Part shown: piece after piece, positions 9,971 through 19,152 of the stretch | Position numbering within the stretch: position 1 is the first letter of the stretch | Layout of the letters: each line of letters starts with the position of its first letter | NCBI RefSeq assembly: GCF_007747995.1 | Contig: NZ_CP036276.1 | Span: forward strand, 5,191,001 to 5,255,000 | Reading direction: 5' to 3' | Origin: Symmachiella dynata | GTDB taxonomy: Bacteria > Planctomycetota > Planctomycetia > Planctomycetales > Planctomycetaceae | DNA: 64,000 nucleotides | The notes under the pieces: generated by a model | Told to the model about the DNA's origin: nothing | The model's input: only the letters and a program-made list of their open reading frames with translations | Databases searched by the model: none | Made by a program: the position numbers and the translations under genes

Positions 9971-10477
9971 CTAAACAAAATCCATTTCGACACTGGATTT
10001 TAGGCAGTTTAACAGCACCCCTGTCGCCTCGCGCTGTCGCTCGCTGCGCGTCGAAGTCGCTAAGACAACCCGCTCGACGCTGGTGACCCGAACCGTCTGT
10101 GCTTGCCGCTGCGCCACGGCGACATAGACCACGCCATCGAGTTCCGCCGGTGCATCGGGCCCCAAGTGCCCGGTAATGGCGGCCGAAACGTCGGCCTCCA
10201 CGGTGTTTTCCAACACACCGGCCGCCATTTGCCGCGCTACCGGTTCGCTGACCGCTGTAAACCGGGCCAAGTCCTCAGCTGATACTCTCAACCAGTCCTG
10301 CTTGGTTTGTTCACGATAGGTCACCGCTGAGCCGCACAAATACGCCGATATCCCCGGGACGGACGCCAACGTTGCCGCTGCCAATCCCGCGGTACAACTC
10401 TCAGCAAAGACCACCCGCAACTGCCGGTCGGCCAAAGTGCGGGCTAATGCTTGTGTGATTTCGTCCAGCGATTGCAT
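9971..10477 (-). CDS. pncC: Nicotinamide-nucleotide amidohydrolase (CinA C-terminal family)
   Basis: A 168-residue stand-alone CinA C-terminal domain, the usual length for PncC/YdeJ-type proteins. The hallmark AESCTAGLAAA (about 25-35) carries the catalytic Ser, with AITGHLGPDAP (about 108-118) and GVVYVAV following. The family deamidates NMN to nicotinate mononucleotide in the pyridine nucleotide cycle (cytosolic). The start at 10477 has TTGAGGATCGT directly upstream. It is divergent from the aldolase gene at 10649 with a 171-base shared promoter region. Confidence 0.88.
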   Translation of the reverse strand: MQSLDEITQALARTLADRQLRVVFAESCTAGLAAATLASVPGISAYLCGSAVTYREQTKQDWLRVSAEDLARFTAVSEPVARQMAAGVLENTVEADVSAAITGHLGPDAPAELDGVVYVAVAQRQAQTVRVTSVERVVLATSTRSERQREATGVLLNCLKSSVEMDFV

Positions 10478-10648
10478 ACGATCCTCAATTCAAACGGCCC
10501 TGGGATTTTCAGCTTTTCGCATGATAACAGGTCATCCATACGACTGTCGTCGTCCAACACTTGACCGCGCCGCCGGAGCGACATACAAACAACTGCAGCG
10601 CTCGTCTCGAACCAGCGGCGGCATTTTATTACAAGGAGTCTCATCATC

Positions 10649-11584
10649 ATGGCAATTGACCCGGCTGACTTGCGCGGCGTGCATTTGGTGCCGCTGACGG
10701 CATTTGATCAATCTGATCAAATCAACGAAACCCTGCAAGCGCAACATTCCCGCAATATGTACGACGCCGGTGTGCGTCTCTATTTGCCGGCAGCCGGCAC
10801 CAGCGAATTTCAAAGTCTCTCGTTGGATGAAGTCGTCAAACTCGTGCAAATCACCCGCGAGAATACCGGGCCGGATGCACTGATCTTTGCGCCGGTGGGA
10901 TTGCAACTACAGCACTCCATTGAAGTCGGCCGCCGCGCGCTGGAAGTCGGAGCGACAGGGATCATGTTCATGCCCTTCGTGCATCCCTATCTCAGCGACG
11001 AGGGTGCCCGCGATTATTATTTGCAGGTGATCCAAGCCACGCAATGCCCGACGTTGATCTACAAAAAAGCGGCCATCCCCAGTGACGCCCTGCTGTTGGA
11101 GTTATCCGACAACGAACACGTCGTCGGCATCAAGCATGCCACGAATGCGATGCACGAATTCCGCAAAGTGATCCAAGCCGACGGTGGACGCACGGAGTGG
11201 ATTTGCGGTTCGGCGGAACGATTCGCGCCGTACTACATGTTGGCCGGCTCTCCAGGTTTTACCACCGGGGCGGGTAACTTGTGTCCCCATTTGAGTCTGG
11301 CCTGCCACGCAGCCTTTGCCGCTCAACAATGGGATGAAGGCATGCGACTGCAGTCGATCATTCAGCCCATCGAAGATTTCCGTGCCCGTAGCGGCGACAG
11401 TTACAACGTGAGCATGCTGAAGTACGCCATGAGCCTCATCGGCCCCGACTTCGGCCCCGCCCGCGCACCACAACGACAACTCACCGCGCAAGACCGCAGC
11501 GAAATCGATGCACTGATGCAACCGATTCTCGCCGCCGAAGCGGAAGTCAAAAACGAAGCCCAAAGCGTGGGTCTGTCGCGGTGA
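10649..11584 (+). CDS. DapA/DHDPS-family aldolase
   Basis: A 311-residue (beta/alpha)8 lyase of the dihydrodipicolinate synthase / N-acetylneuraminate lyase superfamily. AAGGAG lies 11 bases upstream of the ATG. The Schiff-base lysine is expected in VVGIKHATNA (about residue 160) and the catalytic Tyr in TLIYKKAAIP (about residue 133). In true DapA this position reads YNVPxRT, so the substrate pocket is different here. There are no lysine genes around it. It probably handles a 2-keto sugar acid or a related pyruvate aldol; the substrate cannot be named from sequence. Confidence 0.82.
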   Translation: MAIDPADLRGVHLVPLTAFDQSDQINETLQAQHSRNMYDAGVRLYLPAAGTSEFQSLSLDEVVKLVQITRENTGPDALIFAPVGLQLQHSIEVGRRALEVGATGIMFMPFVHPYLSDEGARDYYLQVIQATQCPTLIYKKAAIPSDALLLELSDNEHVVGIKHATNAMHEFRKVIQADGGRTEWICGSAERFAPYYMLAGSPGFTTGAGNLCPHLSLACHAAFAAQQWDEGMRLQSIIQPIEDFRARSGDSYNVSMLKYAMSLIGPDFGPARAPQRQLTAQDRSEIDALMQPILAAEAEVKNEAQSVGLSR

Positions 11585-11585
11585 A

Positions 11586-11622
11586 TGGAGGCTTGAGGCT
11601 TGGGGGGACAGGCTTGAGGGCA
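11586..11622. repeat. GAGGCTTGAG-type repeat module, copy 2
   Basis: Starts just after the stop of the aldolase gene. It aligns closely with 47192-47229 (ATGGAGGC, then TGAGGC, then GACAGGCTTGAGGG). This copy has no heptamer array behind it. Confidence 0.65.
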
Positions 11623-11766
11623 AGTAGACCGAAGGCTTTTGACCTTAGGCTGTCGGAGGGCATGGGAGATTATGTCTTGGCGAGTTGAGTCGTCTTGTTG
11701 GTCTCCAATGCGAGTCGTAGAATGGAGAGTACGACTGTTTCCCTCCTCGACTAAGTCGGATTCGCC

Positions 11767-12501
11767 ATGGCCTCAGCTGCCGACAATTCCGCAAAAAACG
11801 GCCCCCTCTCGGATACGATTCCGCCGCTTGCTTCCGGTGATCGCCTGACGCGCCCCGAATTTGAACGCCGCTACGCTGCCGCGCGCAACGTACGGGCGGA
11901 GTTAGTAGAAGGGGTGGTCTACGTGCAAGCTGCGATTCGTCATCAACAACATGGGCAACCACATGCGCTCTTATCAGGGTGGTTGTCCTCTTATTTTATG
12001 GCCACACAGGGAACAGATGTCGGCGATGCCAGCACTTTGAGACTCGATGCGGACAACGAGCCGCAGCCCGATATCCTATTGCGCATCGATTCCGCATGTG
12101 GCGGCGCGTCGTCGATCGACGCGGAAGGCTACCTGACCGGGCCGCCGGAGTTGGTGGTGGAAATTGCGGCGAGCACGGCGAGTTATGACTTGCACGACAA
12201 ACTCAACGCCTACCGCCGCAACGGGGTGCAGGAGTATCTGGTCTGGCGGGTTCTGGACGATGCCTTTGACTGGTTCGTGCTTCGCGAAGGACGCTACGAA
12301 CGTTTACCGGTGACCGAAGCGGGTGTGATTCAGAGTGAACTCTTTCCCGGCCTGTGGTTGGACACCGCTGCACTGCTGCGTGGCGATTTAGCGGCGGCGA
12401 TCGAGACGCTCAATCCGGGACTGGACTCCGCTGAGCATGCGGCGTTTTGCCAGCGGCTCGCGGAGTTGCGGACCAAAGAAAACAGCAAGGACGACCGATA
12501 A
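11767..12501 (+). CDS. Uma2-family (DUF820) putative endonuclease
   Basis: A 244-residue protein with the DUF820/Uma2 pattern. The expected PD-(D/E)XK-like residues are in EPQPDILL, GPPELVVEIAAST and KLNAYRRNGVQEYLVW. Uma2 proteins are widely duplicated in cyanobacteria and planctomycetes. A restriction-endonuclease-like fold is established; a biological role is not. The N-terminal 30 residues are Ala/Ser/Pro-rich and variable in the family. It converges with fusA; the two ends share the hairpin at 12484-12519. Confidence 0.85.
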   Translation: MASAADNSAKNGPLSDTIPPLASGDRLTRPEFERRYAAARNVRAELVEGVVYVQAAIRHQQHGQPHALLSGWLSSYFMATQGTDVGDASTLRLDADNEPQPDILLRIDSACGGASSIDAEGYLTGPPELVVEIAASTASYDLHDKLNAYRRNGVQEYLVWRVLDDAFDWFVLREGRYERLPVTEAGVIQSELFPGLWLDTAALLRGDLAAAIETLNPGLDSAEHAAFCQRLAELRTKENSKDDR

Positions 12502-12519
12502 CATTCGGCCGTCCTTGCT
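12484..12519. terminator. Shared hairpin between convergent uma2-like gene and fusA
   Basis: A perfect 10-base stem, AGCAAGGACG (12484-12493) against CGTCCTTGCT (12510-12519), with further inner CCG/CGG pairing. It overlaps the uma2-like stop codon and lies 29 bases past the fusA stop, so it could act in both directions. There is no long T-run on either side. Confidence 0.6.
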
Positions 12520-12547
12520 GCGTATCTTCAAGCGACATGCATCCGCG

Positions 12548-14665
12548 TTAGCGGGCCATCGCCAATTTTTCTTCCTTCTCCGCACGACGACGTTCCACCA
12601 CTTCTTCTTGCACCGACTTCGGCGTTTGCTTGTAGTGTGAAAACTCCATGCTAAACGAGCCTTTGCCTTGCGTCATGCTCCGCAGTTCGTTGGCATAATC
12701 AAACATGCTAGCCAACGGAACCTCGGCCAAAATGAAGCAGCTTCCCGAACGGTCTTCGCTGGAGGTCATAATTCCCCGCAGGCCGGACAGATGTCCGACA
12801 ACGGGTCCTTGGTACTCCGTGGGGATTTCGACGTCTAACTTCATGATCGGCTCTAACAATGCCATTTTGGAATTCTTCAGAGCATCTCGCATGCAGTTGA
12901 ACGCCGCAATATTAAACGCCATGTCCGATGAGTCGACATCGTGGTAGCTACCATCTTGCAGCACCATCTGTACGCCCACCACTTCGCATTCGCACAGCGG
13001 TCCTTTGACCAATGCACGTTGAAAACCTTGGTTGACGGCCGGGATATATTCCTTGGGAATACGGCCACCGGTCACTTCATCAATAAACTCGTACGGCTCC
13101 GGGGCATCTTCCGGCAATGGAACCAGTTTGCCCACGATGTGTGCAAATTGTCCGGAACCACCCGTTTGCTTTTTATGCTTGTGATTGAACTCAACCGGCC
13201 TTGTCGGACTTTCTCGATAGGCCACCCGCGGCTCACCCACAAGGCATTCCACTTTGTATTCGCGGCGAATACGTTCGAGGTAAACCTCCAAGTGCAACTG
13301 GCCCATCCCTGCGATGATCGTTTGGGCCGATTCTTGGTCCGTTTCCACGCGGAACGTGGGATCTTCGCGGCGGAACCGCTGCAACGCCTTCGCCAGTTTG
13401 TCCGCACCGTCCCGCTTGATCGGTTCTACGGAAAGTCGAATGACCGGTTCGGGCACGAAAATGTTTTCCAACGCATAGTCGACACCGTCGCCGCAGAACG
13501 TATCACCCGACGCACAATCGACACCGATCACCGCGACAATATCGCCGGCTTCGGCCAAATCGACATCTTCGCGATCGTCAGCGTGCATCCGGACAATCCG
13601 GCCAAATCTCACGTTGTTCCCGGTCCGGGTGTTGCGGTAGGTTTGCCCTTTGACCAACGAACCTTGGTAGATTCGCATGTAGGTCAATTGACCGAACGTT
13701 TCGACAACCGTTTTGAAGGCCATCGCTACCAGCGGTTTTTCGGAATCCGATTCCAAGATGACCGACTCACCCTCTTCGCCTTCCTTGACGTTGGAAACAT
13801 CCATCGCCGTGATTTCGCGATCCAACGGGCTGGGAAGATAATCATAAACAGCGTCGAGCAACGGCTGAACACCTTTGTTCTTAAATGCGGTCCCCATCAT
13901 GACCGGCGTCAGATCTTGACGGAGGGTCACTTCGCGGATCAACGCTTTAATGGTGGCGACATCCACGTCGCCCTCTTCGAGCAACGTTTCCATCAACTCA
14001 TCGCTGAACAGCGACAAAGTCTCCAGCATGTGTTCGCGATATTCGTTTGCCAAGTCGGCGACTTTCTCCGGGATCTCTTCGTAGCGAACAATCTCGCCGT
14101 CCGTGCCGTCGAAATAAATCGCCTTCATATTGACGAGATCAACGATGCCTTCGAGGTCCTGCTCTTTGCCGATCGGAATTTGCAAAGGCAGCGGGGTGCA
14201 TCCCAACTTCTCTTCGATTTGCTGAATCACGCTGAACGGATCGGCACCGGTGCGGTCCATTTTGTTAATGAACGCAATCCGCGGGGTGTGATACCGTTTC
14301 ATTTGGCGGTCCACGGTGAGCGACTGGCTTTGAACGCCACCCACAGCGCACAGCACGAGTATGGCCCCGTCAAGCACGCGCAACGAACGCTCGACTTCGA
14401 CCGTGAAGTCCACGTGTCCCGGCGTATCGATGACGTTGATTGGATTCCCGTTCCACTCCACGCGTGTCGCGGCGGAGGTGATCGTAATCCCCCGTTCTTT
14501 TTCCAGTTCCATGTGGTCCATGGTCGCGCCGTCACCGCCACCTTTGACTTCATTCATGCGGTGGATACGGCCGCAATAAAACAACATCCGCTCGGTGAGC
14601 GTCGTCTTACCGGAGTCAATATGGGCCGAAATGCCGATGTTGCGAAGTTTTTCTAAGTTTTTCAT
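12548..14665 (-). CDS. fusA: Elongation factor G (mitochondrial EF-G1/spdEFG-like)
   Basis: A 705-residue translational GTPase that drives ribosomal translocation. G1 is AHIDSGKTT (about 14-22), followed by [11 protein letters not shown] (switch I), DTPGHVDF (G3) and [11 protein letters not shown] (G4). Domains II-V run to the end ([33 protein letters not shown]). Ser instead of Ala in AHID-S-GK, together with [10 protein letters not shown], resembles mitochondrial EF-G1 and the spirochaete/planctomycete/delta-proteobacterial spdEFG group. It is not in an str operon here: no rpsL, rpsG or tuf is adjacent, so a second EF-G elsewhere is likely. Confidence 0.95.
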   Translation of the reverse strand: MKNLEKLRNIGISAHIDSGKTTLTERMLFYCGRIHRMNEVKGGGDGATMDHMELEKERGITITSAATRVEWNGNPINVIDTPGHVDFTVEVERSLRVLDGAILVLCAVGGVQSQSLTVDRQMKRYHTPRIAFINKMDRTGADPFSVIQQIEEKLGCTPLPLQIPIGKEQDLEGIVDLVNMKAIYFDGTDGEIVRYEEIPEKVADLANEYREHMLETLSLFSDELMETLLEEGDVDVATIKALIREVTLRQDLTPVMMGTAFKNKGVQPLLDAVYDYLPSPLDREITAMDVSNVKEGEEGESVILESDSEKPLVAMAFKTVVETFGQLTYMRIYQGSLVKGQTYRNTRTGNNVRFGRIVRMHADDREDVDLAEAGDIVAVIGVDCASGDTFCGDGVDYALENIFVPEPVIRLSVEPIKRDGADKLAKALQRFRREDPTFRVETDQESAQTIIAGMGQLHLEVYLERIRREYKVECLVGEPRVAYRESPTRPVEFNHKHKKQTGGSGQFAHIVGKLVPLPEDAPEPYEFIDEVTGGRIPKEYIPAVNQGFQRALVKGPLCECEVVGVQMVLQDGSYHDVDSSDMAFNIAAFNCMRDALKNSKMALLEPIMKLDVEIPTEYQGPVVGHLSGLRGIMTSSEDRSGSCFILAEVPLASMFDYANELRSMTQGKGSFSMEFSHYKQTPKSVQEEVVERRRAEKEEKLAMAR

Positions 14666-15242
14666 GGAACGTTCTCAACGCATTCTCAAAGGAATGTACG
14701 TCGCGGTTTAAGTGAAACGGGCGTTCTCCGACGCTGGAGAATAGCGGACTCGATACGTAACGAACCCACCGCATGCTGCCCAAAAAAACTGGTTATTATC
14801 TCCTCAATCCTAAGGACTGAGGATGAATCTCCGATGAACCTTTTTCGCTGTGCCGGGATTTAGCCGCGTCAATTGATCCGCAAATCATACGTTGACCGGC
14901 CAGACTGGCGCCGCTCAACCATCTTATAGACACGCTTGTGCCCATTAAGTTCTGTCCCGCGACGGCTTAAAATGCCTAAAGGCAATTGCCACGTGCCGAG
15001 GTCGGGGTGCGGATCACTACGTGCTCTTCACGCGGAAGGGAAGGTCGTCGCCGACGTTCATGCCGATCACAAACGTCATCCGGCAATCTCCGCGCCAAGG
15101 AGGAAGGAACTGACGAATTCTATCTGCGATGCCGATCGTAGGGAAGAGAAACTTTCCCGCAAATCGGTCAAATTCCGCGAATTCCACAACCAAAAAGGTT
15201 CTCACCGCAGCTCGGTGGTCGTTTTTGGCCTTTGAAAAGTGC
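14666..15242. other. 577-base intergenic region with no recognised gene
   Basis: Separates fusA (starts 14665, minus) from ppdK (ends 15314, minus). It must hold the fusA promoter. I see a small TCCTCA/TGAGGA hairpin at about 14800-14824 and no convincing coding region; a short open frame at 14936-15235 has no family signature or ribosome-binding site. Confidence 0.5.
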
Positions 15243-15281
15243 GAAAAACACGGGTGAGTTGCCATGGCTCCCCACCCGTGT
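15243..15281 (-). terminator. Rho-independent terminator of ppdK
   Basis: On the minus strand, ACACGGGTG (15281-15273) pairs with CACCCGTGT (15256-15248), a perfect 9-base stem, followed by a run of five T (complement of 15244-15248). It lies about 33 bases past the ppdK stop. Confidence 0.8.
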
Positions 15282-15313
15282 GAATTCGATCAATTCGCGG
15301 CATTTTTTGCCCG

Positions 15314-18061
15314 TCACCCCTGCGAAACCGCAGCTTGGGCCGCTGCCAAACGGGCAATCGGCACGCGGAACGGCGAACAGCTGACGTAGTTCAACCCGAT
15401 ACTATGGCAGAACTTGACGCTGGCCGGGTCGCCGCCATGTTCGCCGCAAATCCCGATTTTGAGATCCTTGCGCGAGCTGCGGCCCCCTTCGACACCAATT
15501 TTCATCAAGCCCCCCACACCGTCGAAGTCGATCGTCTGGAACGGATCGTTGGGGACAATGTCGTGTTCGCGGTAGTAGCCAATAAATCCGCCGTAGTCGT
15601 CCCGGCTGATTCCCAGGGCGGTCTGCGTCAGGTCGTTGGTTCCGAAGCTGAAGAATTCCGCACCTGTGGCGATTTGATCGGCACAGACGGCGGCTCGTGG
15701 GACTTCGATCATCGTTCCAACCAGGTATTCGACCTTTTGGCCGGTTTCGGCCATCACGGCTTCGGCTTGTGCCCGCACGATCTTCTCTTGGTCCTTGAAT
15801 TCGGCCAAGAATCCGACGAGCGGAATCATGATTTCCGGATGGACGTCAATGCCTTCTTTTTTCACCGCACAGGCGGCTTCCATGATGGCACGTGCTTGCA
15901 TGGCTGTGATTTCCGGGTAAACGATGCCCAGGCGGCATCCCCGGTGACCCAGCATCGGGTTCGACTCATGCAGCCCTTCGACGCGGCGGTGGATCTCTTC
16001 TTCGGATTTGCCGGTCATCTTGGCCAATTGTCCAGCCAAGGCCGGGTCTTCTTCCAAATGCCGCTCTGAGAGGAATTCGTGCAGCGGCGGATCGAGCAAG
16101 CGAACCGTCACCGGCCGCCCTTCCATGGCCCGGAACAGCCCCTCGAAGTCGCTGCGTTGGTATGGCAACAACTTGTCGATCGCCTTTTGACGGACTTCCT
16201 TGGTCTCGGCGAGAATCATCTCCCGGATTTCATCGACATGGTGGAAGAACATGTGCTCGGTCCGGCACAGTCCAATTCCTTCGGCTCCGAAGGCAATCGC
16301 TTCGGCGGCTTGGTCCGGGCTGTCCGCGTTGGTGCGCACATTCAACGTGCGGTGCTCGTCGACCCACTCCATCAACTGAGCGTATCGCTTGTAGGTCTCT
16401 GATTTTTCCGGGTCACCCGCCTTGTGGATGACCACGTCCAAGACTTCGCTCGGTTTGGTCGTGACACTCCCTTCGAAGACTTCGCCGGTGAATCCGTCGA
16501 TGCTGATGTAGTCCCCTTCATTGAAGGTCTTGTCTCCCACCGACATGGTTCCAGCTTGGTAGTCGATGTCCAATTCCGTGGCACCCACGATGCAGACCTT
16601 ACCCATTTGCCGGCTCACCAGTGCGGCGTGGGAACTGGCTCCCCCGAAGGCGGTCAGAATGCCCTTGGCCGCTTGCATGCCCCGCAAGTCTTCTGGGCTG
16701 GTTTCGCGGCGGACAAGAATCAACTGCACGTCGTTGTCGGCATTGTATTGGGCTTCCGCATCTTCGGCGTGGAAGCAGATCTTGCCGTAGGTCGCACCGG
16801 GACCGGCGTTGATGCCTTTGGTCAGCAAGCGACCTTCAGCGTCTGCCGCTGCTTTGGCATCGGGATCGAAAATCGGCTGCAACAGTTGGTTGAGGTCGTC
16901 GGCCGGAATCCGCCGCGGATTCAGTGCTTCCTTCGGATCGATCAGGCCTTCATTCACCAAGTCGACCGCGATCCGCACAGCGGCAAAACCGGTCCGCTTG
17001 GCGTTACGTGTCTGCAGCATCCAGACTTTGCCATGTTGGACGGTGAACTCGATGTCCTGCACGTCTTTGTAGTGTTTCTCGAGGATTTTGCCGATTTCGT
17101 TCAACCGGTCAAAGGCCTCAGGCATATCGTCGTGCAGGCTTTCTTCGACCCGTTTGGTCGACCGGATTCCAGCCACCACGTCTTCGCCTTGAGCGTTGAT
17201 CAGATAGTCGCCGCGGAATCCAGGATCTCCCAGCGAGCAGTCGCGGGTCAGCCCGACACCCGAAGCGCTGTCTTCGCTCAGGTTACCGAACACCATCGCC
17301 TGCACGTTGACGGCTGTGCCCCATTCGTGCGGAATACCGTATTGGCGGCGATAGACCATCGCCCGGTCATTCATCCAACTGGAGAAGACAGCTCCGATGG
17401 CGCCCCACAGTTGGTCGAGCGGTTCATCCGGAAAGTCGTTTCCGGTTCGCTCTTTGATGGCCGCTTTGAATTCCTTAACCAATTCCTTCAAGCCCGCAGC
17501 GCTCAAACCGGAATCAAACTCGACCCCTTCGGCCTCTTTTTTGGCTTCCAGCAGGTGTTCGAACGGGTCGATTTCCTTTTTGTCCAGCGTCTTCATTTCC
17601 AAGACGACGTCGCCGTACATTTGCACAAAGCGGCGATAGCTGTCCCAGGCGAATTGTTCGTTGCCCGACTTTTTGGCCAAGGCGGCAACGGTCGTGTCGT
17701 TCAGTCCGATATTGAGCACCGTGTCCATCATGCCCGGCATCGATTCGCGGGCACCACTACGGCAGGAAAGCAGCAAGGGATTTTCGGTGCAGCCGAATTT
17801 GGCCCCCATGGCTTTTTCAATTTTCTCCAGAGCAGCAGCCACATCATCGCGCAGTTGTTCGGGATAGGTTTCGCCGTTGTCGTAGTAGTAAGTACAGACA
17901 CCGGTCGAGATTGTGAATCCAGCCGGAACCGGCAGACCGATGCTGGTCATTTCGGCCAAGTTGGCACCTTTGCCACCCAACTCATTTTTCATGGTGGCGC
18001 CGCCATCGGCTTTACCGTCACCAAACGAAAACACGTATTTCGTCGCTGTTGCAGTCGTCAT
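15314..18061 (-). CDS. ppdK: Pyruvate, phosphate dikinase
   Basis: A 915-residue enzyme of full PPDK length that interconverts pyruvate, ATP and Pi with PEP, AMP and PPi in the cytosol. The order is an ATP-grasp nucleotide-binding domain ([40 protein letters not shown]), the phosphohistidine domain ([17 protein letters not shown], His near 456) and a PEP/pyruvate TIM barrel with [10 protein letters not shown] and the catalytic Cys in [18 protein letters not shown] lies a few bases upstream of the ATG. The gene stands alone and has its own terminator. In heterotrophic planctomycetes it would serve PPi-linked glycolysis or gluconeogenesis (inference). Confidence 0.96.
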   Translation of the reverse strand: MTTATATKYVFSFGDGKADGGATMKNELGGKGANLAEMTSIGLPVPAGFTISTGVCTYYYDNGETYPEQLRDDVAAALEKIEKAMGAKFGCTENPLLLSCRSGARESMPGMMDTVLNIGLNDTTVAALAKKSGNEQFAWDSYRRFVQMYGDVVLEMKTLDKKEIDPFEHLLEAKKEAEGVEFDSGLSAAGLKELVKEFKAAIKERTGNDFPDEPLDQLWGAIGAVFSSWMNDRAMVYRRQYGIPHEWGTAVNVQAMVFGNLSEDSASGVGLTRDCSLGDPGFRGDYLINAQGEDVVAGIRSTKRVEESLHDDMPEAFDRLNEIGKILEKHYKDVQDIEFTVQHGKVWMLQTRNAKRTGFAAVRIAVDLVNEGLIDPKEALNPRRIPADDLNQLLQPIFDPDAKAAADAEGRLLTKGINAGPGATYGKICFHAEDAEAQYNADNDVQLILVRRETSPEDLRGMQAAKGILTAFGGASSHAALVSRQMGKVCIVGATELDIDYQAGTMSVGDKTFNEGDYISIDGFTGEVFEGSVTTKPSEVLDVVIHKAGDPEKSETYKRYAQLMEWVDEHRTLNVRTNADSPDQAAEAIAFGAEGIGLCRTEHMFFHHVDEIREMILAETKEVRQKAIDKLLPYQRSDFEGLFRAMEGRPVTVRLLDPPLHEFLSERHLEEDPALAGQLAKMTGKSEEEIHRRVEGLHESNPMLGHRGCRLGIVYPEITAMQARAIMEAACAVKKEGIDVHPEIMIPLVGFLAEFKDQEKIVRAQAEAVMAETGQKVEYLVGTMIEVPRAAVCADQIATGAEFFSFGTNDLTQTALGISRDDYGGFIGYYREHDIVPNDPFQTIDFDGVGGLMKIGVEGGRSSRKDLKIGICGEHGGDPASVKFCHSIGLNYVSCSPFRVPIARLAAAQAAVSQG

Positions 18062-18558
18062 TCCAAACGTTCCTTGATATGGCTCCGCGCGATTCTAATC
18101 TGAGCGGAACGAAAATAGAGGTTGTTAGTGATTCCGTCGGCGTCTCTGTCCCCACGCGAATCCCGGTGGGCGCAAGCCCTTATTGGGGGACGAGTACCGG
18201 TCAAAGGCCCTCGCACAACCCGCACGCTCACCTGGTTCGTCGGCAGGTCGTGGGTTGCGCGAAAAAGGTCCTGTCTGCAGCCGTTCTGGTTGAAACCGGA
18301 CCTCCGGCGCAATTTCCCCTGAAGCAGACAGAAACCTATCATCGCCGCCGCCGACCGTCAACCCACCCGCCCCGACCCGATGGCTCCGAAACCCTCGGCT
18401 CACAGCCGGAATTTCTTTCCTGTACCAACCAGTGTCACGCCCGATTGGTTGTCATCACTGGCAAGAAAATACCCCGTCAGGGTGAAAAATCGGACGAACG
18501 ATCCAAATCGCCGCACATGTTCTGCTATTTTTCGGGATGACATGTCCACGGAGTTGGG
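18062..18558. other. 497-base intergenic region between divergent ppdK and response regulator
   Basis: Must hold the ppdK promoter. Open frames on both strands here show no recognisable family, ribosome-binding site or codon pattern. No repeats of the R1/R2 types and no structured RNA were recognised. Confidence 0.45.
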
Positions 18559-18564
18559 TACAAT
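18559..18564 (+). promoter_or_regulatory. Candidate -10 element TACAAT
   Basis: TACAAT preceded by TTGGG lies 127 bases upstream of the response regulator start at 18692. No good -35 is seen at 17 bases, so this is only a candidate. Confidence 0.3.
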
Positions 18565-18691
18565 AATGGTGAGTGAACCGGTGTCAAAAGCGATTTGGCG
18601 GGTGGTACGAAACATTTTCAGGCGAGAACGGGCGACACCCGATTAACGACTCTGGATGAGAGTTGTCAATTTCGGCGACGCAGGTGGTGCA

Positions 18692-19150
18692 ATGGACCAG
18701 AACACGGTCGGCAGGCCCATGGAAATCCTCTTGGTGGAGGACAGCCTCACCTTTGCGCGGATTGCGTTCGGCGCACTGAAAAAAGGGGCCGTTCAACACC
18801 GACTCACCTGGGTGACCGACGGCGAAGAGGCGATCGAATTCCTCTACCAACGCGGCAAGTTCTCCCGCGCTCCCCGCCCCGACTTGATTCTGCTTGATCT
18901 CGGCTTGCCCAAAAAAGACGGCCGCGAGGTCCTGACGGAGATCAAACATGACGAGGAATTGAAACAGATCCCCGTCGTGGTCATGACCGCCTCGACCAAC
19001 GCCATCGACATCCAACGCAGCGAAGAACTGCAAGTTCAGAGCTACATGACCAAACCGCTGAATCTGAAAAAGTTCCGAAAACTGGTCAAGGAACTCGCCC
19101 GCTATTGGCAGAAAGACATGATTCTGCCGGCTGAGCCTGCCGTTGACTGA
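18692..19150 (+). CDS. Receiver-domain-only response regulator
   Basis: About 152 residues comprising a single REC domain. Acidic residues lie in LLVEDS, the phosphoacceptor Asp in LILLDLGLPKKDG, Thr/Ser in VVMTAST and Lys in YMTKPLN. The loop pattern (LPKKDGREVL, 'RSEELQVQSYMTKP') matches the Rcp1/CheY-like group that works with phytochrome-type or hybrid histidine kinases. No output domain and no kinase are nearby, so its partner is unknown. In-frame ATGs occur at 18656, 18692 and 18719. I prefer 18692 (GCAGGTGG upstream), but 18719, which starts right at the domain, is possible. It ends two bases before the convergent sulfatase gene. Confidence 0.85.
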   Translation: MDQNTVGRPMEILLVEDSLTFARIAFGALKKGAVQHRLTWVTDGEEAIEFLYQRGKFSRAPRPDLILLDLGLPKKDGREVLTEIKHDEELKQIPVVVMTASTNAIDIQRSEELQVQSYMTKPLNLKKFRKLVKELARYWQKDMILPAEPAVD

Positions 19151-19152
19151 CG

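Noticed and set aside
12941..14656. A 571-codon open frame on the plus strand opposite fusA
   Set aside because: It is a shadow of EF-G, with His/Phe/Arg-rich composition and no domain.
16424..18103. A 559-codon open frame on the plus strand opposite ppdK
   Set aside because: It is a shadow of the dikinase with no motifs.
18049..18540. Plus-strand frame of 163 codons upstream of the response regulator
   Set aside because: No ribosome site, no motif, and a composition unlike real proteins of this genome.
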